The position numbers and the translations under genes were made by a program. A stretch of 5,503 nucleotides of DNA from an uncultured Gammaproteobacteria bacterium (GTDB lineage Bacteria; Pseudomonadota; Gammaproteobacteria; Pseudomonadales; UBA5518), in contig CAIXOY010000311.1 of the NCBI GenBank assembly GCA_903921135.1, positions 1 through 5,503 of the forward strand, given 5' to 3'. Each line of letters starts with the position of its first letter. The stretch's first letter is position 1. Positions 1 to 5,503 of this stretch are shown here, piece after piece. The notes under the pieces were generated by a model. That model was not told the DNA's origin. It ran no database searches and was given only the letters and a program-made list of their open reading frames with translations.

Positions 1-1358
1 ATCTGATCGGTGAAGTAGGGAACAACGGCCTGCGAAGCCATCACACGGCGGATGCGGTTGGGGCGATCCGCGCCCAACACCGTATCGAAAATGGCGAAGA
101 TCGCCTGCGCCCGCTTCGAATAGAACCGGGTGAAAGCCGAACCGGGATCATCATTGGGAGACGAATTCGTGGATTCCTTCGCAAATTCGGCGCAGAGCTG
201 GTCCTTGTTGGGTCCGCAGGAGTTCGCCTGCTCGCTGGCAAAGACCGTCTGGACGAACTGGAAATTCCACACCTCGTTGGAATACTCGATGTAGGCCTTG
301 CGGCCAGGCTCGAGGTGAGTGCTCAGCATTTCGGCGAACTGCTTGACGTAGCTTTTTGTTGTGACCACGCCCGTGGTCGCATTGCGGGTGTCGACGATGG
401 TCGCCTCGTGCGGAATGTTGAACCACGGGTCCATGTCCATCAGGTTCGCGAGCGCGTACATCACCTCGAGCGGCACGCCCTTGCAGCCCCGCGTGATCAT
501 GTTGCAGTTGTCGGGATTGTTCACGTCGTTGAAGGAGTCGTCGCTGTTCCAGAACTGGTCGTCGGGCACCGGCCGGGTGGAGAAGGACTTGGTGAGCGAG
601 TTGTTGGTCTTCATCCAGTCCATGAAGCGCAGCGACCGATAGGTCTTGATCTGGCCTAAGAAGCTGGGATTGAAGACGATGCTCTTGTGGAACGTGGCGA
701 AGGAGCGGAAATCCGAAGTGGCGGCGCACGCAGTTGCTGCTGCCACGGTCTTGGTCGGATCCTGCACGCAGATGCCACCGAGCGGCAGCAGCCTCGCATT
801 CTTGATCGGGTTGGCGGGGTTGTTGCGGGTCATCATGACCGTGACCATCAGGTCGATGTTGTTGCGGTCTGCGCCTGCGGGAATCGCCCTGGTCTTGAAC
901 ACGTAGCGATTGCCCGTGCGCGTGACCTGACCCTGCACGTTGTTGAAATCGAAGTCGCCATCGCCATCGAAAATGAATTGCCAGGTGCGGTTCGCGATAC
1001 CGGGATCCGCAGGCGCGCCCGTGAAAATCACGGAACGGGCCACCTGGCCGTCCAGCAGGGATTTGACGTTGCCGCGGGCGTCTTTGGAGAGGGTTCTTCC
1101 GTCCTGGAAGCTACCGACGGTGCCCGAGAACCAGGGCCGCGCCATCTTGAAGTGGTTGATGAACGGGTATTCGCGCGTGTAGTCCGTGGGCGAAGAAAGA
1201 TTGGTGCCCAGCGGGGATGTCTGGTTGGCCGTGTTCTGGAAACACGGCAATGCGGAAGGGCAGCCCGCGATGGAGGGTGGCACGATCGGAGCCGCGTGCG
1301 CCGCGGTGGCGAGCGCCGCGCCCGCCACACTCAGCAAAAACCTGCGCAACGTAACCAT
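1..1358 (-). CDS. Secreted protein with a GH-A-like Asn-Glu motif, possible carbohydrate-active enzyme (C-terminus cut by window edge)
   Basis: The frame is open from the ATG at 1358 to the left edge, giving 452 complete codons and no stop, so the C-terminus is missing. Residues 1-22 form a typical Sec signal peptide: basic MVTLRR, a hydrophobic core, then AHA before the likely cleavage site, so the protein is exported. Residues 60-140 (PFINHFKMARPW, then TWQFIFDGDGDFDF) look like a beta-rich N-terminal domain. Further on are DPWFNIPHE (about 310-318) and IEYSNEVWN (about 357-365). The second motif, with N361-E362, resembles the Asn-Glu acid/base site at the end of strand 4 in clan GH-A glycoside hydrolases. 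I recall similar sequences in proteins labelled cellulose-binding or glycosidase-like, but the activity is not established. The start is supported by GGAG eight bases upstream and by the signal peptide. The gene lies 89 bases downstream of the PQQ dehydrogenase on the same strand. The second catalytic acid would lie beyond the window if this is a true GH-A enzyme. Confidence 0.8.
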   Translation of the reverse strand, partial: MVTLRRFLLSVAGAALATAAHAAPIVPPSIAGCPSALPCFQNTANQTSPLGTNLSSPTDYTREYPFINHFKMARPWFSGTVGSFQDGRTLSKDARGNVKSLLDGQVARSVIFTGAPADPGIANRTWQFIFDGDGDFDFNNVQGQVTRTGNRYVFKTRAIPAGADRNNIDLMVTVMMTRNNPANPIKNARLLPLGGICVQDPTKTVAAATACAATSDFRSFATFHKSIVFNPSFLGQIKTYRSLRFMDWMKTNNSLTKSFSTRPVPDDQFWNSDDSFNDVNNPDNCNMITRGCKGVPLEVMYALANLMDMDPWFNIPHEATIVDTRNATTGVVTTKSYVKQFAEMLSTHLEPGRKAYIEYSNEVWNFQFVQTVFASEQANSCGPNKDQLCAEFAKESTNSSPNDDPGSAFTRFYSKRAQAIFAIFDTVLGADRPNRIRRVMASQAVVPYFTDQ

Positions 1359-1447
1359 GGCATCCACTCCGTATCGATATGCATTACCCGGATTCTTCCA
1401 TCAGGGGCATCCCTTATCAACCCGGAACTGCGCGCGGCTTCGCGTTT
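1359..1447. other. Gap between dehydrogenase and GH-A-like gene, no clear terminator
   Basis: This 89-base spacer holds the downstream gene's ribosome-binding site. On the minus strand it contains only small hairpin possibilities (AGGG-ATGC-CCCT around 1403-1414) and a CGCG pair just after the dehydrogenase stop. None is followed by a run of T. A TTGATA hexamer is present, but no matching -10 box lies at the right distance. The simplest reading is read-through from the dehydrogenase gene into the next gene, although a separate weak promoter cannot be excluded. Confidence 0.4.
1367..1370 (-). promoter_or_regulatory. Ribosome-binding site of the GH-A-like gene
   Basis: GGAG on the minus strand lies eight bases before the ATG at 1358. 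It decides between this ATG and another ATG five bases further upstream, which is out of frame and too close to the GGAG. Confidence 0.6.
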
Positions 1448-3430
1448 TCAGTCGGGCAGGGCAAAGGCGACGAGCCAATCCCCCGCCGGCTCGTGCGGCA
1501 TGCCGAAGTGCCCGCCGGCCGCGATGACCACGTATTGCTTCTGATCCGTGCCCGCGCGGTAGATCGCGGGCGTGGCGTGGCCGCCCGTGGGCAGCTTCGC
1601 TTTCCAGATCTCTTCGCCCGTCTCGCTGTCGAAGGCACGCAGATACATGTCGGGCGTCGCCGCGATGAACGTGAGCCCGCCCGCTGTGACGCTTGGCCCG
1701 CCGATATTCGGCGCGCCCTTGATCATCGACACGGGCCAGGGCGCCATTTCCTCCAGGGTGCCGAGCGGCACTTCCCAGCGCTTGTCACCGGTATGCATGT
1801 CGATCGCGGAAAGCGAGCCCCACGGCGGCGCGGAGCAGGGCACGCCGAGCGGTGAGAGCATGGGCTTCACTTTCACACAGTAGGGCGTGTCGAACTGGGG
1901 CGAGGTGAAGGGATCCTTGCCCGTTTCACACTGCTCGCGCGGAATCAGCGTGATCGTCGATGGCATGAACAGCGTGTTCAGGATGATCAGGCCGCGCACC
2001 GGGTCGATGGCCGGCGTGCCCCAGTTGTTGCCGCCGAAATCGCTGGGGAAGAAGGCCGAGCCCTGCAGCGAGGGCGGCGTGAAGATGCCGTCGTTGCGCG
2101 TCGACTCGATCAGCTTGCGGCACTCGCCCTTGTCCCAGAACGTGAAGCCCCAGGCGTCCTCGGGTTTGATGCCGCCCGGATGCAATGGTGCGGGTTTGGT
2201 GGGGAAAGGCTGCGTAGGCGAAAGGTATTCGCCGGGCACTTCCCAGCCCTGCGAGACGGGGCGCTCTTCCACCGGGAAGAGCGGCTTGCCCGTCAGCCGG
2301 TCGAGCAGGAAAAGGTGGCCCATCTTGGTGGGTTGGGCCAGTGCCGGGATGGTCTTCCCGTCGCGCTGGAACTCGAAGAGCGTGGGCTGGGCTGGCGTGT
2401 CGTAGTCCCAGACATCGTGGTGGACCATCTGGAAGTGCCACACCAGTTCGCCCGTGCTGGCACGCAGTGCGACGACGGAGCTCGAGTAGTAGTCGAGGTT
2501 GTCGCGCAGGCCACCGAAGAAATCCGTAGAGGTGTTGCCGGTAGGCAGGAAGACGAGATCGTTCGCCGCATCCACCGAGATGATGCTCCAGACATTGGTG
2601 GTACCGCGGCGGTAGAGGGGCTTGCCGTTGGCATCCACCGTGGGCGTCTGTCCGGGCGGGATCGGATCCCATGCCCAGTCGAGTTTTCCGGTGCGCGCAT
2701 CGAAAGCACGCACCACGCCGCTCGGCATGTGGTTGTGGACACGGTCCATGATGAAGGCGCCGGTGATGATGCGATCCCCGATCACCGCAGGCGGCGAGGT
2801 CACGGCGTGCTCCACTTCGGCGAACTCGCCAAGCCCCTCGGCCAGACTCACCTCGCCGTTGTTGCCGAAGTCCGCGCAAGGCTTGCCGTCTTTTGCGTCC
2901 ACTGCGATCAAACGGCCGTCCAGCGTGCCCTCGATGATGCGGCTGTCGCAGTGCGCGCCGGTTGGCGTGGATGTCGCCCAATGGCTCACGCCGCGGCAGT
3001 TGGCGAGCACTTCCTGGTTACCGTCCACACCCGGGTTGTAGTTCCACTTCTCTTTGCCCGTGGCAGGGTCGAGCGCGAAGATCTTGTTGAAGGTGGAGCA
3101 GCCGTAGAGCGTGCCCTCGACCAGAATCGGCGTCATCTGCCAGCTGGTGGCGGGAAGGGGTTGCTTCTTGCCGGGCACGAGTTCGATCTCGGCGGCGCCC
3201 GCGGCGCGGAAATCACCGCTGCGGTATTCCCAGGCTTTCTGCAGATGGCGCACGTTCTCGCGGCTGATCTGCGTCGCGGCCGAGTAGTGGCCACCACCGG
3301 GCGCCGCGCCGTAGGCCGTCCAGTCGGCGACGGGGCCGCTGTAGTCAACGGCAGGCGGGGTCTCCTTGCCGCAGCCCGCGAGCAGCACCACGCAGGCGGC
3401 CGAAGCCAGTACTCGAAGACGAAGCGACAT
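1448..3430 (-). CDS. PQQ-dependent dehydrogenase, membrane-anchored lipoprotein (glucose/quinate dehydrogenase-like)
   Basis: This 660-residue quinoprotein should oxidise a sugar, polyol or similar alcohol in the periplasm using pyrroloquinoline quinone. Residues 1-20 are a lipoprotein signal (MSLRLRVL, hydrophobic stretch, LAGC), so mature protein starts at lipidated C20. The rest is an eight-bladed propeller of the Gcd type. Repeated A-x-D-x-x-TG-x-x-x-W blade motifs are seen near 119-129, 242-252, 321-331 (variant), 542-552 and 599-609. HHDVWDYDTPAQP (337-349) contains D339, which by motif matches the catalytic Asp of E. coli Gcd. K369 in TKMGHLFLLDR matches its PQQ-contacting Lys, and W281 in TNVWS and N468/N469 in FGGNNWGTP are probable cofactor-pocket residues. 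AGGHFGMPHEPAGDWLVAFAL closes the propeller, as in Gcd. The five-helix N-terminal membrane domain of Gcd is absent. There is no CxxCH haem motif, so electrons must pass to a separate carrier or directly to quinone. Eight cysteines remain after C20. An upstream in-frame ATG at 3496 would bury the signal peptide and was rejected. The substrate cannot be fixed from sequence. Confidence 0.93.
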   Translation of the reverse strand: MSLRLRVLASAACVVLLAGCGKETPPAVDYSGPVADWTAYGAAPGGGHYSAATQISRENVRHLQKAWEYRSGDFRAAGAAEIELVPGKKQPLPATSWQMTPILVEGTLYGCSTFNKIFALDPATGKEKWNYNPGVDGNQEVLANCRGVSHWATSTPTGAHCDSRIIEGTLDGRLIAVDAKDGKPCADFGNNGEVSLAEGLGEFAEVEHAVTSPPAVIGDRIITGAFIMDRVHNHMPSGVVRAFDARTGKLDWAWDPIPPGQTPTVDANGKPLYRRGTTNVWSIISVDAANDLVFLPTGNTSTDFFGGLRDNLDYYSSSVVALRASTGELVWHFQMVHHDVWDYDTPAQPTLFEFQRDGKTIPALAQPTKMGHLFLLDRLTGKPLFPVEERPVSQGWEVPGEYLSPTQPFPTKPAPLHPGGIKPEDAWGFTFWDKGECRKLIESTRNDGIFTPPSLQGSAFFPSDFGGNNWGTPAIDPVRGLIILNTLFMPSTITLIPREQCETGKDPFTSPQFDTPYCVKVKPMLSPLGVPCSAPPWGSLSAIDMHTGDKRWEVPLGTLEEMAPWPVSMIKGAPNIGGPSVTAGGLTFIAATPDMYLRAFDSETGEEIWKAKLPTGGHATPAIYRAGTDQKQYVVIAAGGHFGMPHEPAGDWLVAFALPD

Positions 3431-3437
3431 GCAGGCA

Positions 3438-3444
3438 CCCCTTT
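3438..3444 (-). promoter_or_regulatory. Ribosome-binding site of the PQQ dehydrogenase
   Basis: AAAGGGG on the minus strand lies seven bases before the ATG at 3430. Its good spacing, with the lipoprotein signal that follows, supports this start over the ATG at 3496. Confidence 0.65.
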
Positions 3445-3467
3445 GCTGTGCGCAACTCAGGCCGCGG

Positions 3468-3496
3468 ATGGTCAGACCCGTGCACGCCGATGGCAA
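3468..3496 (-). promoter_or_regulatory. Weak candidate sigma70-like promoter for the dehydrogenase gene
   Basis: On the minus strand TTGCCA (3491-3496, five of six matches to TTGACA) is followed 17 bases later by GACCAT (3468-3473, three of six matches to TATAAT). This would give a leader of about 30 bases before the ATG at 3430. The -10 match is poor, and such patterns arise by chance, so this is only a candidate. Confidence 0.22.
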
Positions 3497-3575
3497 GTGT
3501 CGGTTGCGTCATGCGCCACGGTGGTTGGCCGCGCGGGCGGGCGTGGTGTAGCGTTTGGCGCAGCTAACGGGTGGC

Positions 3576-3581
3576 GGGGAG
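3576..3581 (+). promoter_or_regulatory. Ribosome-binding site of the CAP lipoprotein gene
   Basis: GGGGAG lies only two bases before the ATG at 3584. That is shorter than usual, so initiation may be modest. The start is supported mainly by the lipoprotein signal peptide that begins there, because the frame stays open far upstream and does not restrict the choice. Confidence 0.4.
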
Positions 3582-3583
3582 CC

Positions 3584-4165
3584 ATGCTGCGCAAAACCGT
3601 CCTGGGCGCGATCATTCTGGCGATGCTGGCGGGCTGCGAGGCGCCATCCGGCGCCCGTCCTGCGCCGGCGGGGCCGTCGCCTGCCATGGCACCCAATCCG
3701 GTCGCCATCTCGCTGAATGCATACCGCCAACGCCGCGGGCTCGCACCCATTCCTGTCTCCGCACGGCTCACGCAAGTGGCGCAGGCGCACGTGGCCGACC
3801 TCGAAGCACACTACCGGCGCGGCAACGCGAGCGGATGCAATATGCACTCGTGGTCTGCGCAGGGCGACTGGACGTCGTGCTGTTACACGCCGGACCACGC
3901 CCGCAAGGAATGCATGTGGGACAAACCGCGGGAAATCACCGGCGGCGCCTACGGCGCGACGGGCTACGAGATCGTGGCCTATTACTCCGACCCGATCACG
4001 CCGGAACGGGCGCTGCAGATCTGGCAGCAGAGCGACGGCCACCACATCATGATCGTCAACCGCGGGCAGTGGGCCGACAACACCTGGCGGGCGATGGGCG
4101 CCGCGATGGGCGAGCACTATGCGGTGGTGTGGTTTGGTGAGGAGCCGGACAGCGGGCCGCGGTGA
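3584..4165 (+). CDS. CAP (SCP/PR-1)-superfamily lipoprotein
   Basis: This 193-residue protein begins with a lipoprotein signal (MLRKTVLGAIILAM, then LAGC), giving lipidated C18 and anchoring in the envelope. A Pro/Ala-rich linker (about 19-40) leads to a CAP-like domain: helix LNAYRQRRGLAPIPVSARLTQVAQ (44-67, shown by its LNxYRxxxGL pattern), then NMHSW with H88, GYEIVAY with E129, and WQQSDGHH (147-154), which fits the bacterial W-x-x-S-x-x-H pattern. A final strand pair, AMGAAMGEHYAVVWFG, ends the fold. H88, E129 and H153 are plausible members of the CAP cavity site. Unlike many bacterial CAP proteins it has several cysteines (C85, C99, C100, C110) in a loop between the first His and the Glu, suggesting disulfides and a periplasmic or surface location. 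Bacterial CAP proteins have no single agreed function, so none is assigned. It is divergent from the dehydrogenase and followed by a hairpin, so it is probably a single-gene unit. Confidence 0.82.
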   Translation: MLRKTVLGAIILAMLAGCEAPSGARPAPAGPSPAMAPNPVAISLNAYRQRRGLAPIPVSARLTQVAQAHVADLEAHYRRGNASGCNMHSWSAQGDWTSCCYTPDHARKECMWDKPREITGGAYGATGYEIVAYYSDPITPERALQIWQQSDGHHIMIVNRGQWADNTWRAMGAAMGEHYAVVWFGEEPDSGPR

Positions 4166-4188
4166 TGTCTGGCAAAAAGCATATTTGT

Positions 4189-4206
4189 CCGGCGGAATAG
4201 CGCCGG
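4189..4206 (+). terminator. GC-rich hairpin after the CAP gene, possible terminator
   Basis: CCGGCG (4189-4194) and CGCCGG (4201-4206) form a perfect six-base-pair GC stem with a six-base loop, 23 bases after the CAP stop codon. No T-run follows on the plus strand, so it is not a canonical intrinsic terminator. It could instead pause RNA polymerase, stabilise the 3' end of the transcript, or act as a protein site next to the deaD promoter. Confidence 0.4.
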
Positions 4207-4226
4207 GGGCCGCGCGCCCTAGCGCC

Positions 4227-4232
4227 TATAAT
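4227..4232 (+). promoter_or_regulatory. Probable -10 box of the deaD promoter
   Basis: An exact TATAAT stands out in a very GC-rich context. Transcription would start near 4239, giving a leader of only about 25 bases before the ATG at 4265. At the expected -35 position (about 4204-4209) the sequence is mostly G and C and does not resemble TTGACA. The promoter may therefore depend on the -10 box alone or on an activator. Confidence 0.6.
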
Positions 4233-4264
4233 GCCCGCCCTCTCGCTGCAAGCTGGTATTCCGC

Positions 4265-5503
4265 ATGAACGACGCCGTCACCTTCCGGGACCTTGGTCTC
4301 GACGAGCGGCTGCTGCAGGCCCTCACCGACGTGGGCTACGAAACTCCCTCTCCCATCCAGCAGGCCTGCATACCGCCGCTCCTGCAGGGCCGTGACCTGC
4401 TCGGCGAGGCCCAGACCGGCACCGGCAAGACCGCTGCCTTCGCGCTGCCCCTGCTGCAACGGCTCGACCTGAACGTGCTCGCGCCACAGGTGCTGGTGCT
4501 GACGCCCACGCGGGAACTCGCGATCCAGGTGGCCGAAGCCTTCCAGCGCTATGCCAAGCATCTGGGCGGCCTGCATGTGCTGCCCGTTTACGGCGGCCAG
4601 GGCATGGATCAGCAACTGCGTCAGCTGCGCCGCGGCGTTCACGTGATCGTGGGTACGCCGGGCCGCGTGATGGACCACCTCGAGCGCGGCACCCTGAAAC
4701 TCGACGGCCTGCGCGCGCTGGTACTCGACGAAGCCGACGAGATGCTCCGCATGGGCTTCATCGATGCGGTGGAGTGGATCCTCGAGCACACGCCGCCGGA
4801 GCGCCAGACCGCGCTCTTCTCGGCCACCATGGCAGAGCCCATCCGGCGCGTCGCACGCACCCACATGCGCGAGCCCGAAGAAGTACGCATCAAGGCGAGC
4901 ACGCGCACAGTCGCCACCATCCACCAGCTCTTCTGGCAGGTGAGCGGCACCAACAAGCTCGACGCGCTGACGCGCATCCTCGAGGCCGGTGACGACATCG
5001 ACGCCACGCTGGTCTTCGTGCGCACGAAGACGGCCACGGTCGAACTCGCGGAGCGGCTCGAAGCCCGCGGCCATTCGGCGGCCGCGCTGAATGGCGACAT
5101 GAGCCAGCAACTGCGCGAGCGCGTGATCGAGCAACTGAAGAGCGGGGCGCTGGATATCGTCGTCGCGACCGACGTAGCCGCGCGCGGGATCGACGTCTCG
5201 CGCGTGAGCCACGTTATCAACTACGACATTCCCTACGACACCGAAGCCTATGTGCACCGCATCGGTCGCACCGGGCGCGCCGGGCGCGAGGGAACCGCGA
5301 TTCTTTTCGTGGCACCGCGTGAAATCCGCATGCTGCGCACCATCGAGCGCGTGACACGCCAGCCGATCGAGCCGCTGCGGCTACCGAGCCGCGAGGCCGT
5401 GGCAGACAAGCGCGTTGCCCGCTTCCGCAAGGTGGTTGGGGAGGTGATGCAGGAAGAGAACCTGGATTTCTTCACCGACGTGGTGACGCAACTGCAGGAG
5501 GAG
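4265..5503 (+). CDS. deaD: DEAD-box ATP-dependent RNA helicase DeaD/CsdA (C-terminus cut by window edge)
   Basis: The 413 codons present encode the full two-domain helicase core, which unwinds short RNA duplexes using ATP and in this family assists ribosome assembly and mRNA turnover, especially in the cold. All motifs are intact: Q motif (F7, GYETPSPIQ 24-32), motif I AQTGTGKT (49-56), Ia PTRELA (81-86), GG (110-111), Ib TPGR (131-134), II DEAD (155-158), III SAT (186-188), IV VFVRTK (250-255), V ATDVAARGID (301-310) and VI HRIGRTGRAGR (331-341). The stretches LDEADEMLRMGF and AALNGDM, and similarity continuing past motif VI (LRTIERVTRQPIEPLRLP), point to DeaD rather than RhlB, RhlE or SrmB. 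The RNA-binding C-terminal domain expected in DeaD (about 600 residues in E. coli) lies beyond the window. The ATG at 4265 is the natural start by alignment with the family, though no strong Shine-Dalgarno sequence precedes it. The long leader known for E. coli csdA is not evident here. Confidence 0.96.
   Translation, partial: MNDAVTFRDLGLDERLLQALTDVGYETPSPIQQACIPPLLQGRDLLGEAQTGTGKTAAFALPLLQRLDLNVLAPQVLVLTPTRELAIQVAEAFQRYAKHLGGLHVLPVYGGQGMDQQLRQLRRGVHVIVGTPGRVMDHLERGTLKLDGLRALVLDEADEMLRMGFIDAVEWILEHTPPERQTALFSATMAEPIRRVARTHMREPEEVRIKASTRTVATIHQLFWQVSGTNKLDALTRILEAGDDIDATLVFVRTKTATVELAERLEARGHSAAALNGDMSQQLRERVIEQLKSGALDIVVATDVAARGIDVSRVSHVINYDIPYDTEAYVHRIGRTGRAGREGTAILFVAPREIRMLRTIERVTRQPIEPLRLPSREAVADKRVARFRKVVGEVMQEENLDFFTDVVTQLQEE

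Larger units (their letters stand above)
3431..3583. other. Divergent intergenic region between dehydrogenase and CAP genes
   Basis: This 153-base region must hold the promoters of the two divergent genes. For the rightward gene the best pair I see is TTGGCC (3525-3530) and TGTAGC (3547-3552), 16 bases apart; it matches the consensus poorly (four and three of six). I see no clear inverted repeat that would mark an operator and no riboswitch-like structure. Confidence 0.5.

Noticed and set aside
1386..1426. Direct repeat ACCCGGA at 1386-1392 and 1420-1426
   Set aside because: Seven bases repeated once in GC-rich DNA is expected by chance. There is no symmetry or further copy to suggest an operator.
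687..1544. Plus-strand open frame of 285 codons opposite the GH-A-like gene
   Set aside because: It has no recognisable domain and a mirror-frame composition. The minus frame has a signal peptide, a ribosome-binding site and coherent motifs.
1926..2981. Minus-strand 351-codon frame inside the dehydrogenase gene
   Set aside because: It is a shifted reading frame of the dehydrogenase, Arg/His/Pro-rich, with no signal or motif.
3431..3496. Extension of the dehydrogenase to the ATG at 3496
   Set aside because: It would add 22 residues before a perfect lipoprotein signal, whereas the ATG at 3430 has a good ribosome-binding site.
2180..4165. Plus-strand open frame of about 660 codons running antisense to the dehydrogenase and into the CAP gene
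   Set aside because: Only the last 193 codons look like a protein (the CAP lipoprotein). The upstream part is Arg/Gly/Val-rich, typical of the opposite strand of a GC-rich gene, and overlaps a strongly supported quinoprotein.
4226..5257. Minus-strand open frame of 343 codons opposite deaD
   Set aside because: The composition (His/Arg/Ala/Val-rich, no motif) is that of a mirror frame, and the plus strand carries every DEAD-box motif.

Overview
The window is a GC-rich, densely coding stretch of bacterial chromosome. It carries four protein genes: two on the minus strand (left half) and two on the plus strand (right half), with the divergence point at about 3431-3583. The last gene reads as a close match to the gammaproteobacterial cold-shock RNA helicase DeaD/CsdA. 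Two of the other products have lipoprotein signal peptides with an LAGC lipobox, and the third has a Sec-type signal peptide, so the cell has a Gram-negative type of envelope. A high-GC gammaproteobacterium fits best, but no rRNA or other marker is present and the genus cannot be named.

Left half (minus strand). A lipoprotein PQQ-dependent dehydrogenase (1448-3430) is followed 89 bases downstream by a secreted protein (1358 leftwards, cut by the window edge). The secreted protein carries an Asn-Glu motif of the kind found in clan GH-A glycoside hydrolases. No convincing terminator lies between them, so they may be co-transcribed. If so, the pair could combine polysaccharide binding or cleavage with periplasmic oxidation of a sugar or polyol. 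This link is an inference from gene order only.

Divergence region (3431-3583). The 153 bases hold the ribosome-binding sites of both flanking genes and weak sigma70-like candidates, with no clear operator.

Right half (plus strand). A small CAP/SCP-superfamily lipoprotein (3584-4165) is followed by a GC-rich hairpin, an exact TATAAT box and the DEAD-box helicase gene deaD (4265 to the right edge, missing its C-terminal RNA-binding part). The hairpin and separate promoter suggest deaD is transcribed independently of the CAP gene.

I saw no RNA genes, insertion sequences, CRISPR arrays, attachment sites or long repeats. All four frames read without internal stops or frameshifts. The very long open frames antisense to the dehydrogenase and helicase genes are explained by high GC content. 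I found no clearly new multi-gene system. The least understood items are the GH-A-like secreted protein and the CAP lipoprotein.
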